A stretch of 64,000 nucleotides of DNA from the NCBI RefSeq assembly GCF_910592395.1, contig NC_088315.1, forward strand, positions 1,492,501 through 1,556,500. The letters are read 5' to 3'. Under the pieces are notes generated by a model. It was not told the origin of the DNA. It searched no databases and worked only from the letters and a program-made list of their open reading frames with translations. Of the stretch, positions 44,501 to 58,100 are shown one piece after another (within the stretch, counting starts at the first letter, position 1; each line of letters begins with the position of its first letter). A program made the position numbers and the translations under genes. This stretch comes from Lineus longissimus (Eukaryota; Nemertea; Pilidiophora; Heteronemertea; Lineidae).

Positions 44501-47500
44501 CCCAATAACATTTCTTTCTGATCTACCAAACATCATGTCACCCTGATATTGGCAGTTCCGATGGAAAAATAAAAGCATTCGCTGCATTCCGATGTGACAG
44601 TGAGAGCTCTTCATAAAGCAACCATGCGTATTGCGCATATCGGGACCTGGCTGGTAGGGCAGATACCCAGGCTACTCAAACGAAATCATCTGAATCGGAA
44701 GGCAATAATCCAACAAAACATTAACGGAATATGAGAAATACAAAACAGTGAAAATCCGGACGCAAAACTGGTAGTAAAAGATGTCTTTTGATGTCACTTT
44801 AATTCAGACACCACAGCACTGATTCTTCTGCTCATCGAAGTTAATCGGTTCCGCGTTACTTGCCTCCGACATAAACCAAGATGGATTTCATTATGAAACA
44901 AAAGTCACAAAACATAAGGGAATACAATGTATTCATTTCTGCGGTTTCTGAATCTGATTCTTGTCTCGCATAAGTGCAGTTCGATCCCCGTTTCATTTGC
45001 TTTATTTCTAATTAACTTAATGGAAGGCAAACCAAAAGTTTCCCTGGGGGCCTATACTTTTTTGGAGTTTTCTCCGCTAAGTAAGGTTGTCATTTGCCTA
45101 AAGAAAACCAATGATGAAACCATCTGGGTAAACAGATCGATATGGAGTAGGTACGGGCTCCAGGGATTAGGGATCTGTGCTGTTTTCCGAATGGAGTATG
45201 ACCAAATAAGCCAGAAATTGCATCGAATGTTAAGCCTAACGTTTTCTTGGTCCATGCATGGAGAAATCTAGTTGCGTTTATATACTGTTTGAGCTGCATG
45301 AAATAGCAACCAAAACGTTGCTTTTTCACTTTTTATCCTTTGACGTTTTCATGCACTACCTTGCCAGAAGCTGCAAAGAAGACATAAATCCACATACTGA
45401 CTCCATTGCACTAACGGGAAAACCTTTCAAAACCATTCATGATGCGATTCTGAGAAGTGTCATTTACGTCTACATACACCAGTTCATCCTACATCCGGGG
45501 ATGTCACAATTTCCTGCCAATGTTCCGCACCGACTAGGACAGCTCGTCACCCCTTCCGCTCCTGCCAGGATCCATCCACCACCGTCGCGGTGGCGCTGAC
45601 ACCATCGGATATCAATATGGGGCGGTTACCGTACGAGGCTGGTTTCATCCGCCATCAATAGAGCCATTGTCATCTCACCGCGAGTGAGACAACAGCTTTA
45701 ATGGCCATCGACCATCAGTCATATCATCTTTATGTGTACATTGCCAATGCAAATACCGTGTAATGGGTTGAGCAAGTTTCTTTGTGTAGTATTCGTTTCA
45801 AAGTGCACTGATGTACGCTTTACTGGATAGAAATGTACACTGAATGTACACTGATGCAACCTCTGTGATCGTTCATCAATATTGAAATCCCATAACAGAG
45901 AATCGGATAGCGGTCTTATAGCAAATAGTCCTTTTTGAACGAAAACATTTTTTCCTGTGATTGAATTGGAACGACACAAAGATCGTTTTAGGAAAATTGT
46001 TTTAAGTCGGTACGATTCAATAATTGCTTTAAGTAAAAAAAGTTGGTACTTGGGTTCATGGTGTACGATGGTGCTATAAATTCTTGTCATTTTTTGAATT
46101 CAACTCATTTCACTGCAAAGCACCATCAGCTGCATTGTTGTTACCCTCTGCATTTGCACTGTCGTCGATTTGCCAATGTTAATACAGCTACAATGACTCC
46201 TGATGGTGATAGTCATTCGGGAATAGAAGCTAAGCTGTTCCTCACGTTACACATCTGCTGGGATGGCAACACATACACTATTTACAAAGCTATTCAAGAA
46301 GTGAATTGTTCAGGGGTGATGATATAACCTTTCTGGATAAAATAGCTCAAATTGCTAGCAGCTGTAGCTCTAAAACATGCATGAATCACTTGACTGTAGT
46401 TCATTTTTAAAAAGGCACTACATACATTGCCAGGATCGGACAAAGCATGAACAAGAACAAACCAAGTGAAGTGAGATATTACGAACAGCTTATCCGAGCC
46501 GTTGAGGCTTCTTTGCCACACAGTGCCATTTTCTCATGAACAAACACTTTACGACCACAAGTATAGTCTCCGAGATGATTTTGCGCTGAATGGAGCAATA
46601 GTTAGCTGAATGACTTGAAAGTGAGTAAGCAGCTGCACAATCCTACCATTCGTACCCACCACCTGTTTGCTAGACATGAATCTCAAAGATTCCTTATTGA
46701 TCTTGTCTGAGAAAGTTTACGCTGACAGTCAGGAGTAGTCGCTTCAGCTACTTCACGTTCTATTGAGAACGATAGAACTGTTTTAAATGGCATAGCAAAG
46801 TGGTTGTTGCTACTTTAGACTACGAACAATGATATTCGAAGATTGTACTAATCAGAGCCTCTCCTCTTCAACTGCCTATTCACTAGTCCCTTAACGTTTT
46901 GCTGATTGTCGATAAGGTGTGGTCAAGTCTAGTCCTTCAGCCAAGTTCTATTGAACATGGAAGATGGTTCTTGTTCTTCCACCTAATTTGACTTGTTGTA
47001 TGGATTTACAGCATTGATTAAGTGAACTTTAACTGGCAAAACTAAGAATCGCACATATACACGTTTAAACATAAACTGCATTTCCTGTTCACAGAAGAAG
47101 ATCTCAGAGGATAAAGACAACTAGGTTCTGTAAAATGCTTTAACAGTATCACTTCAAGACACTCGGATAGCTCTCATCCATTTAATCATACTACAATAAT
47201 CTAGGTTCATCACTTTCAGCAGTATCTGGCCTCGAAATCATCTAATTGCCTGTTTAAATGCTATCACTTTACACTCGGCAATTAATAATATAGCGGATCC
47301 CATCTCCTATATCTTAATTGTGATTGATATGGACGAATGTGTACTATTATTTGTATTACTAAGAGAACGGACACTTCATGATTATGATGGTTAATTATCG
47401 TGATGGAAGTCAATATCATCAATTAAAACTAATTGAAGTGCACTTTCATCAATGCACGAATTTAGGCGGAGGCATACCGTAGCATGCACAATCAACTGGG

Positions 47501-50500
47501 TTTTAGTACTAGATGACACTTTCTCGAAAATAGCTCTGACCACACCAAAGGCATTTTAATGATAAACGTTGAAAAACTGAGATGATGTTCTAACTTAAGA
47601 CTCGAATGCGTAGTATCTTCACCCTGAACAAGATTTCATAATTTAGCCTGGGGAAACTATCCTACCGCCTCGGTGCTTAACTTAATTTTATTTTCATTGT
47701 CAATCCAATCACCTATTTCATGAAAGGGTGTTTACCGCACACTTTTTCAGATGCCTCGGCGGATTTGCCAGGGCGATTCTATCAAACGGAACAACTCATC
47801 CGAAAATCTAATTATGTGTTATCACCCGAGCATATGTTTCAGAATATTTGAAATTTTCATTGGAACGATCTTACTCTATCGGAAAGTAATCGATGTGAGG
47901 TTACCGGCAAACACTACTCGCTCTGTTAGATCACATCATATCTTGTGAATCACAACTAGCGGGAAAGAGAAGCCTTTCATATATGTCAATTAGATAGAGC
48001 GATGTTGCCGTTCTCATTTCTTTTCTATTTTTGTTTCCTTTGCATCGGGATGTGACATTTGTGCGGAGTAATAAGATTGCTCTGCTTTTATCACAGGATG
48101 ACGAATGAAAAAACAACTGTTCACACATGATGTTCTGTCATTTGCATAGTCTTTTTGAAAATGACCGGCAAAGGTTTATGAATATCTTTAGATAATCTTT
48201 CCAGAGTTTTCGCTCTGCACGTGCTTTATACATGCTGTTCTTCTCCATGCATGGTCTTTATATAGAAAAGACAACAAAATGATTAGGAGAAGAAGAAGAG
48301 GAAGAAGAATTTCGGCTAATAATAGATTCATTCCAATCAAGCTGCGCATAATCTCACACGTTTGCCATTCAGTCATTAAAATCCATCTTTCTTCCCTAAC
48401 ATTGAAAGGATGGCAAAACCGAAAAGATTTTCCTTCCGTACTAATCAGTCTTGGAATGCGCCATGAGCAGTTCTTTCAGATTCAAAGACGAATCATCCGA
48501 CACTGTCAGTGCAAGAGAAAATTGCTGATTACAACATCACGTCCTAGTTGTTATTCTTAAGCTTTACTCAAACGTGCAGGAAGGAGTGGCAAGGCTACAT
48601 TTAAAACTATGGTTGGGAAAGAAATAGCTCATCATAAAAACATGTTGTCGTAAGTTGCTCCCCATCCAAAAATAACATGGCAAGTAAATTTAACAACCAG
48701 GTTCAGCAGACATCAGCTTTGACTACCAACATTACTGCAACTTAATCATACAGCAATCTCCATCATTCTGTCCTTCCACATTTATACGCACAGGGCTAGG
48801 CCCATGCGAAAGGCAATAGAAACTTGTAAATGGAATTTGAACGAAATAGCAACTATCTATTGTGTTTATCTGCTACATATCACCCCCTAGAACTCTTGTT
48901 ACCATCTACAACATGACGATATACCCATCTATGGTAAAATAACGGACATGCCATTTGAAGGCACACAACTTCCGTTAGATTCTGTCAAACATTACTTCCA
49001 TTAAGAAGCTTCCTGTGTATAACCATTAACTGCCACAATCAACACATACACTGTTTAATCGGCTTTCCTGGAAATTTATCAACATTTATTTTTTTCTAAT
49101 CGATTCAAGTTACATGCTACATTGGCAATGATCTACCATAAACTAGAAATGATCCAGCTGATGCTTGGGATTGGCCGCCAATGCAACTAGTTCGCACTCG
49201 ATAAAAATGCCGTCTAAAACAAACTTTATTGATTCAAATTTACTGAAAGTGTCAAATTGGCATCATTGGTTGTTGTTTTAAGGGGCCAACGTTGTCATGC
49301 CTCCGTATAAATAGAGAGTGAAGTGCTGCCAGAAGTATTGGAATGTTGAGCGACAATCAAATGAGAGTAGCACCACTGTCTCGGTCCGGTATGATAACGG
49401 GATTATGCAAATTAGACGCACCCATACCCATCCTCTCGTTAGCGATAGAACACTACTCTTAAGTTATAATTTAACGAGGGAGTCCCAGATGGCGTTTGCA
49501 GATAAGCAGGATTAGCAGCTCGGGCTCTCAGCCACGGCTGATTGATCCATTAATCACTGATCGATGCTTTCATTCACTCATCGTCAACTTGTTAGTTCGA
49601 GAGTTGTTGACTAGAAAAAGTTCCAGTCTGTCGTCCTCTCGGAGCAAGGTTGTGCCATAGCCAAAAAAGACATTTACTCCTTCCTAATTTGCCAAATTAA
49701 GAAAAAAGTATTTTCATCTCATCTTACCTGCTCTGAGAAGATACCTTTAATTAGATAATAACACTTGCCTTTTGAAATTCGACAAAAAGTAATATGCCCT
49801 TTTTGGGTCCGAGGAAAGCATGAGTCTTAAGCTAAAACGATATCCTTTCCAAACTGGTCTTTGACTATCGGAAAACAGAAATGTGTTCGACGAATGAAAA
49901 CATCGAAGTTGCAGAAAGATATATGACTTTGAACATTAACCTTTCTTTCTCGTTGTTCTCTTCAGTAATGATCACACGTTCTATTAATAAATGTAAGGGA
50001 GACTGTTTTTAAAAGGATTGGCACTGTTGCAAATGTTATCTGTTTCTTCCAACTTAGCCTCATCTATGCTTATCTATATGATTCTACAAAACATGACTTC
50101 AAAACAAAACTTCAGTCAAACTATCCAACGGCTTATTCATTGCATTGATCGGAAGAATTAGATGATACATTTTTTTCATTCGGCGCCCAGAAGCTTAGTC
50201 CTTTTGACTCCATAGTTTGGTGTTCAATATATGAAAATTACAACTACAACATACATGTACATCAGTGCATTATGTAATTGGTGCACAACACTCCTAGCAT
50301 TATATCCGATACCAGCTTCCCATGTCGAAAATATTGACTTCAATTTTGATACGTGAGAAAAAAGGAAAAGTCAGCGCGGCGACCTTTGTAAGTGATATGC
50401 ACTGAAACAGGCTTTTGCGTATTCATACTCTAGCTTGAGAAGTGTTTGTCACAAGGATAATATTCTAACGTTACTAACGCAATCCTATGATAAACAGCAC

Positions 50501-52177
50501 TTCACTTGATACGATTTGTGGCGAAACGCTCTCGCTTCATAATTGACTTACGCTGGTGGTTGCAAACTACAGACGATCCAGGAAAAACATGGAATCCAAT
50601 GGAAACATATCTCGATCGACTCCGTTTATCTTACCTATTGGCTAAAGAGTCTGTGTCATTGCACTTCATATTCCTGCACTGAGTGTCACACGTTAATTAT
50701 TCATGCTAATAGATGAAAGTCATAAGAGTTGCTGAAGGGGTGGAATTCGAGAATTGCGTGTGTTGTAGTCAAACCGTAATTGAAGGAAATGATGTGGAGA
50801 GATGTATATTTTAGGAGAAGCCATTCATTGATGCGAGTTCTTCGTTATTTAGAATTGACTGCCGAAATCAAGAGCAGTGTTGCATGGAGCTTTTGTGCAT
50901 TCTGAAGGAAACCTACTTGTTAGAATTTCATTTGTGGTTAAATAGGTGTTGGTAACTTTCATGTACTGTGGTGTAAACATGAATATTCGATTACATAAAT
51001 AAGTGCGCTAGCCCCAGAAAGTACACTGCTATGTGTACTACGCTTCAAACGAACAAGAAGAAGAAAGTGATAAACGCTACATGTACCCGCCTTCAGATAT
51101 TCCTAAATTGTCCCGAGTGACCAGCAACTCGCCATACCTGCTCTCCTCCATCCTAATACGATTTCTATCTTGGCCATTCGTTACCAATAACCAGATAGAG
51201 GCAATGCAATTACTCACCAAATAGGCTCACAATAGGTCGAGCCATTACCCTAGGTGATCCACTCATACCTTTGTGCACTCCGGCGGCAATCACATTCCAG
51301 GAGAGATCCTTGAAATAAGCAACCAATTTGGGAAGTCCATACTTGAATTATTGTATCATATATGAAATATTGTGTAGCTATACTGGACTGATCTGCTCAT
51401 CACTGTCAAAGGGAATATAGAGAGAATACCTGGATTGTTCGGTCAGGTAGCATTTTATTGGAGCAATGGTTGTGGGGCAATGCTGGTGTATCTGGTCTTC
51501 AAGACGTCAACTCTTGTCTGGTACTAATGATGATTGTCACCTACAGAGAATCAAACGATGGCCAACGGCATCACATGTTGGCGAGTTTGTCTAACTTGAG
51601 CAGTGGCTTCTAAGTCTTTTTAAAGTTATGGAACTACTACGTGGGAAGAATTCAGAACAGAAGTGCATATAACAGAAGTCTTCCAGGACTTCAGTCAACC
51701 TTTTTATGTTCTAGTATTTCATTGCATATGCACTGATGATGTTTACCCGCACACCCATCTATTTGCCATGAACTTACGGCGATCTGTTCTAGCTGTAACT
51801 GCAGTTAAAGCTCTTACACAGTGTAAATAAGAAGCTGGGAATAGGACTATATGAAGTGGGAATGATGTCGTGAAAACGGTTGGTTTTGTAGACTGTAGTT
51901 TATAACACCATTCAGAGGCTGTTGTTGTGATTTATAATGGTTGTTTGTTTCATGACTCGTTATGTTTCCATGAACTCCTTTGTAAAGACATACTACATAT
52001 TACACACGCCATAAACATGATAAAGTCAATCTGCCTCTGGCCTGAGAGACACTTCGTCATCACATTTAGGCTTTAAAGTTCGAGTTTCCATGTATGGACA
52101 GGTCCTTGTACAAAGTGCTTCGCCGTCCTAGAGTCTTCCAGCAGATGTTCGGGAACCTCATGATTCTCTCTCGCAGT
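41545..52177. other. 10.6-kb gene-poor stretch
   Basis: No gene, RNA gene or mobile-element end that I can support. Two adjacent plus-strand frames, 44927-45271 and 45258-45599, overlap by 14 bp (together over 220 codons) but have no recognisable domain. A 6-bp palindrome CCACCG/CGGTGG lies near 45577. A purine tract of GGA/GAA units lies at 48285-48310. Around 47390-47450 several ATTA-type homeodomain cores cluster. The rest is AT-rich intergenic or intronic DNA. Confidence 0.45.
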
Positions 52178-52488
52178 TAATTTAATTAGCTTTCTGGTGT
52201 TACGAGCAGAGAAAAACCACAGCTAGTGATGCATCTTTGTGCTCGGATCTAAGCAGTTCCTTAATTAGCCTTCTCGTATCATTAACATGATTTAGATTGG
52301 CATTATAAAAAGCACCCAAGAATGAATGAACTCAATGCAGTTTTTGTACTGTAGCCGCCTAGCGTGTGGAATATTATGGTAATTGTATTATTGGCTATTC
52401 ATCTTTTTGCACACTAATTAAAATGCCCTTAAATTATCTGAAATAATAAGACTGGCTGAAATTAATTAGAAACTAATCTGTTAATTTC
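52178..52488. promoter_or_regulatory. Dense cluster of TAATTA homeodomain-type sites
   Basis: TTAATTAG-type sequences lie at 52182-52189, 52261-52268, 52414-52422 and 52461-52470, with a further TTAATTT at ~52481. The first two sit in a diverged ~75-bp duplication that also shares gcagtt and a ttctcgt-like segment. TAATTA is the core bound by many homeodomain proteins. Such density fits a developmental enhancer, but the sequence is AT-rich and chance cannot be excluded. Confidence 0.3.
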
Positions 52489-52638
52489 TACATTTTCACA
52501 CTGTTGCTTTTTTGATCCATCAGCATTAGCACAACTAAGCGTTATCTCCTTCCGCAAATTTCATTCATAAAAGTACTTAACGCTACTGAGCAATCAGGCC
52601 CAGGATGAACATGCAACCATACTCTGCTGAATATAGTG

Positions 52639-52652
52639 CCCCCCCCCCCCCC
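52639..52652. repeat. Homopolymer C14
   Basis: Fourteen consecutive C in tagtg(C)14gctctc. Likely length-variable. Confidence 0.95.
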
Positions 52653-53177
52653 GCTCTCACTTGTTCGAACTCACAATGATGTCACACGAAGCCCAGTCTC
52701 ATATTGGTTAACAAATTAGCCTAATTTACGTTCATTTAATTGATTTACTGTCGGCACTTCACTTGTTTTTGAGCGACTCCCGTGGTACAGTGCGGGACGT
52801 GCGAGGAATAGGGGAGCTGAATCTGTTTTGGGTGTTCTGTTGCCGCGGACCAGTACTGGGGTTTCGTGGGTCCCTTGTACGTGACCAAGTTTCTCACGAT
52901 AACGTGGTACGATACGCTGTTATTCCCAAAGTAATCTGCGGCCTGGTGTAATGTTTTTAAGTCCGTTTCCCATCAGTGTTTTCCCTTCAATGGAAAGGTG
53001 AGGGAATATCGAGGGAGCGGTGCAACTCGTCGTATTGAGCAAGTGTAGCTTAGCAGCAATATACAGCCTCATAATTCAAGAACTTCAACACCAACCTATT
53101 CTATTCCCCTTCGAGCTAGCAGTGTAATAAGTTTAAGTTTAGACTAGATACGTTTCATGTCCGTAGTCTGACGGAAG

Positions 53178-53252
53178 ATGGCTCGTTCCATCCACTCCTT
53201 GAAGAAGAAACAGGGAGAATCTGCCGAGTTTACGGGTCAATTACCAAGTTGA
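53178..53252 (+). CDS. Candidate short ORF (24 codons)
   Basis: ATGGCT in a strong start context (ggaagATGG) opens a basic, coding-like peptide (MARSIHSLKKKQGESAEF) that stops at TGA 53250. There is no clear donor inside it. It could be a first-exon fragment whose splice site I cannot see, a small upstream ORF of the longer frame 53257-53559, or chance. Confidence 0.18.
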   Translation: MARSIHSLKKKQGESAEFTGQLPS

Positions 53253-53632
53253 AGCAATGAGAGAAAGTTTGCACATCGCCTTTCGTTGTACCGTCTTTGC
53301 TCACATTTTCAATCTTTATAGTTCCAATTTGTTCAATGGAAGCTTTCAGACGAAAGAACCCATGCAAAACCTCACCACAATTTGTCTGCACGGTGTCATG
53401 CTACATTGTCTCTTTCAACTCCCTTTACGAGCGCTTAGATTTACATCAGCCTTGTTTGTATTGCGTTTAGATACTCGTCCCGCAAACGAGTTGAATATGT
53501 CACGTTTTTCCTGTCTACCTGGGATCCAGAGGTACCCGAGGGGGCTGTTACTCTGTTGACACGGCCCACACGTTACCATGCCGACAGCTCACATTAATAT
53601 GTTTCGAATGTTAGACCTGGGACCCGGTATTG

Positions 53633-53667
53633 CCAGGGTGATAAATTACCCTGGTAAATAATTTATC
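53633..53667. repeat. Interlocked inverted repeats (pseudoknot-capable)
   Basis: CCAGGGT (53633-53639) pairs with ACCCTGG (53648-53654), and GATAAATT (53640-53647), which forms the loop of that hairpin, pairs with AATTTATC (53660-53667). The arms alternate, so both stems together would be a pseudoknot in RNA, or two alternative cruciforms in DNA. Confidence 0.6.
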
Positions 53668-55106
53668 AAGTGCAGATAAAATGATCATTGGAGGGATGAG
53701 ACCACGTGCTCAAAATACATATTGTCCAATAATTAGGACATGATGTTTAGATGGTCAGTAATGGCAGCCAGGCTATGAAGGTTCATTACCGGTACTGTTC
53801 ATGACGTCCACTGAGCAAAGGTGATGCACTGTTTTGTGAGTGCTTGTGTATAGTTTTCCTGGAATGTAATGAGAGACACACAAAATGTCCAGTGCAAACG
53901 TCATGACATACTGGACAATAAGTGATTCTCCACCCACAACACTTTTCTGCTGAGTCGTGTCGGCTATTATGTCATTGACTAATTCTCAGCTTTTATGCAC
54001 TGGCAAGCTTTAATAAAGACAGAAATCGTGGTTGATTTTTCATCAGGCAATGTGATTTTCGTCCGGAAAACCCAACAAAGGAACAGTGTTGCTGTCAAAC
54101 CGACCTTAGCACCGACCTTTCAAACTGTTTTGCCGAATTGTTTGACAACAACCCATAGTTCAACGATTCACACCCCGTGTAACCACGTTCAAACATCACT
54201 GCAAAGTGCATGTTTTGGGCAGTCATTGCACATGATTCAGACTGACGAAGACAATTAATGTCGTGCTAAGTCTTCATTTAGACACAGCCCTGACCCACCA
54301 CATGATATTGTGGTCTACAACACGCTGATTAACTCCTAACTGAAACCGTTTGCTCACGTCAGAATCCATGATACACCAGGTCCCGGTACCCTAAGTATGA
54401 TTGGTCGCCCCTGTTATCATTCTGGTCATGTTCAGGCTCAACACAAGTATCCCCAATCTAAGCCATCATACCAAGTCTCCCTTATGACGCCACTCACAAT
54501 TACTCGTGTGATTGTGGCTTTGATTGCCCAGTAAATGAAAAATCATATAGCATGAGGTTAGTTCCCTTATGGCAGGTCGTTAGGCCACAACAATTCAACT
54601 AGCAGTTTCTGAGCGACGTGGTGATTAAGTCGGCATTCATTTGGCATCCTACTTTTAAGTTTGATCTTGGATTCACAAACAAAGTGATGCAAAGCCTAAG
54701 GGTATTGAGTTACTGGCTAAACTGAGAGATGCTTTGACGCCTCCGTTAAGTTATTAGTGTTAGGTGAACTTTTTCCAGTATCCTCAAACGTAAATGGACC
54801 TGTGTCCAAGATAAAGAGTAGAAGTTATACATTATTGATAAATGTTGTTGAGATAGGAATGCCCAATTGGTCAGATAGGGTAATGCTTGACCACATGTCA
54901 TTCGGTCACAGCCTCACGGAGGAATCCGGTGTTGTTTCTGAACTGGCAGAAAGAGAACTGAAGGATTTGAATGTTATGAATGCATGCTCATATTGAAACT
55001 ATCTGCTGCACAAATCACATAGCCCATGTTCCCAACCATCGGATATCTGCCAAACCTTGGAAGTAGTGAAAAAAAATAGAAATCCACGGCTTGCAAAAGG
55101 CTGTTC
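53668..55106. other. No supported gene
   Basis: The plus-strand frame at 54757-54996 follows a fair acceptor (gtgaactttttccag) and ends in coding-like residues (SLTEESGVVSELAERELKD), but no partner exon or family was found. Otherwise ordinary sequence. Confidence 0.35.
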
Positions 55107-55187
55107 CTTGCCGGATGGATGTGAACATTCGCGGGGAGACCCCAATGGATTTCTAGTCCATCACCTTAACCACTCAGCCACTACAAC
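55107..55187 (-). mobile_element. tRNA-Ser(AGA)-like sequence, decayed (tRNA pseudogene or SINE head)
   Basis: On the minus strand the 5' two-thirds is a good tRNA-Ser: A-box TGGCTGAGTGG, anticodon stem ATGGA/TCCAT with loop CTAGAAA (anticodon AGA) and long variable arm GGGGTCTCCCC. The T arm (TTCACAT loop, about three of five pairs) and the 3' acceptor strand (CGGCAAG against GTTGTAG) are degraded. This makes it a non-functional tRNA copy. A T8 run lies about 40 bp past its 3' end. It resembles the 5' head of tRNA-derived SINEs, but no body or target duplication could be shown. Confidence 0.7.
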
Positions 55188-58100
55188 TTCTCGTTTCATC
55201 ATTGTAATAAAAAGTTCAGACAGGGCTCCATCAATGACAAGATGTTCTTCTTGAAATGAAGACTAGTTTCAGCTTCTAACTAACAGGTTTCAGTCGCAAT
55301 GTCCACAGCAGCTCTAGAACAAACTTTGCTATGTTTTACAACTAACCCACTCTCTCAATGTACCAACATCCAAGAAGGATTATCACCAAGTTGATGATGA
55401 CGAAAAAACTTTTTACGATTTCAATCATCTTTAGCGTCTCATCATGCCTTACTCGACACGGCTTTGATGCCCAGTCTTTCACATGTCCGTTAATTATAAG
55501 GGATTAAGGGGTTTAGGCTACTGGATGGATAAGCGAGTCAGACTGATGGGGATGGCAGCAATGTGATGTTTGAACTGTTATCTGCTCCGCTCAGTTGCTG
55601 CTAGACATTCCTGGCAGACGCAACAGATATAGCCATAGATTAAGCAAGAAATTAGAACAAGATGAGAAAGTAAAAATACAAACCGAATTGCTATGCGAAG
55701 GATTTCTGTGAATCTAACAAGCAAGCAAACAAATAGTGCAACAATGCTTTTATGACCAGACTGTAGAAGTCTGAAATATACCCCTTGGTCGACTTACTCG
55801 AGGAGTGCAGGGTAGCGATGGCGGTTTTGTTTTTCTCAATGATAGGCCAAAGAAGCTTGAAGTGCTTCGGCAAATTTATTGCTTCAAACCAATGTCTTAT
55901 TACCTTTACATCTTTGATTTCACGGCTGAAACAAAGTTCATTCATCTCCTCCATTTCAATGAAACATGCCGGCTCATTTCATCTCGTATTTCTGAATGCG
56001 GCCTATTATCACCCAGTCAATGAATTACTGCTGGTTAGTATGCAAGCCAACACACTGTAATGTCTTCGCTCACGCATCTCAACCATTTGTTCAGCACCCC
56101 ATAACTCTCAAGATTTAACTCACGGCGTCCGGCGTTTACAAATAAGTGGGCGATGCTTCAACGTTTTACTCAAATAGTTGATATCATTTGTTGTACTAAC
56201 TCCCTGTCGATCAGCCACCAAGTGAATGACGTCACCTACCTGGGGCCTTACTCATTGACGCAAACATGGCTGATTCAAGTCCAAAGTAGTCACAACCTTT
56301 GACTCATTTCGGCCATAATTAGCTAAGGAACAATAGGTTATTGTCCGAGTACCATTTTCGTGATGCTACCAAAGGCATGTCTCTAATCAGTCGTCAGTAA
56401 ACGAGGAACCGGCCCCAACAAGTTTGCTGTTTGGTTACGTTAACACCTGCTTCACGTCTTGGATGGGTTTGAATATGCCAACCATGTTATTTTGGCTGGA
56501 TATGTCTCATCTGAAACATATCTCATTGACATCTGTCCTCAAAATCACAAGCCCTCGCCGTCTCCTACGAGCTCAGTGTCTACAAGCTACCAACGTATGT
56601 TCCTGTTCATTATACTTAAAGTTCTCTCGGATGTCTGAAGAGGCATCGAGCTCCTAAACCTGGCGCTCGACTCCAGTGGTCAACTGACTGAATGACTTCC
56701 TGGCCTTAGTTATTACACTGACTCAGCCCAGAAATGACGGAAGTACACCTATTGGTCTGGACGGCTAATTAACTTCCGTAACATGTAACTGGAGAGTTCG
56801 AACAAGAAGCCATTTGTGGTCACAAACATGAATATCAAAATAACAAGTCGGGAATATCTATATAGATATACACCTACGCGTTCTTTGTTATTGGTTTAGG
56901 TAAACGGACATGAGAACATGTACAGTGTTTTTTGATTTGATGCCATTTAGCTGGATTGGAACGCCACGCAGCATGGCAGGCTATTTTTGTGAGCTTGATG
57001 TTTACTTATCCGAATGTCACGACACATAGGTGTTGACAAAAAGAGTTCCATATTGAGTAAAAATGAGTGAAGATCATTTTACTCTCAGGGAATATAAGCT
57101 GGCCACACTTAAAGATCATGGATACATTTAAAGCAGGATACGAATGCGAAATATTTGCAACAACTAACGTTATATTGGTAACTAGCTGCAACATCACCAA
57201 CTGTAAGTGGAGGTTTGGAGGTTTGGTGATTTCTTTAAGTTAATTTTAACTTTACATTGCCAGAATGTTCTTCACCTGAGTCAGTTGTAATATAAATCCA
57301 AGAGTGGTAAGACCCATCAACGATTTATTTTTACCAGCCCTATTCCATTACAGATGTGTCACTTTCCGATGATATTATGATCAACGACCGATCTTAAATT
57401 GATTAATAAAGCTGGATGAGGAATATCGTAGATTGAGGCTGAAGGGTTGGGCCTCCTTTCATTCGGATCAGCCTTTGTAGAAGCAGTAAAATATCAGTAT
57501 AGCTTAGATTCGGATGGAAATTTCTACTTGGTTTATTACTTTAATGTTTAACAAAGATGATATATCTTCAGGGGAATTTCATTTAAAGAAGAATATCACT
57601 GCCTAGAAAAAGCGTCTGAACGCTTCTGAGGACGAATCATGGTACGTAGTAATGGTTAGAAAAAGCTGTCTTACGAGAGCAATGTCTCACAATCAACAAT
57701 GTTGTGTTGTTTTCTTTGAAGACCATATGGAGTCACTATCACACCAGTCTCCAGATACAAATGGATAGTTGACGATGCAGTACCCGCCGTTAGCTTATGG
57801 CGTAGTAGCTATCAAATGCTCCTTTAAGATATGCCATCCTGTCCACACCTGAAATAGTGTCGTGTGAGCAAAAAGAAACCGACAATCCTAAATTACCGTT
57901 GCAAATTACAGCAAAAATACACTGAATAGTACGAGTTATTAAGGATTGAGGTATCTTTTCATATCTCGGGTTGGCCGTTATGTTAAGGTGTATTTGGGGA
58001 AACATTCATTAGACTCTTACTTTATATGGTGCACTGGTTCGATATCCAATCAGCGGATTGACTCACCTCTGACCGATAAGCTATCCCTATGGGTAGTTCG

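Noticed and set aside
44985-45010. Possible B-box (AGTTCGATCCCC) of another tRNA
   Set aside because: No A-box, stems or acceptor pairing around it.
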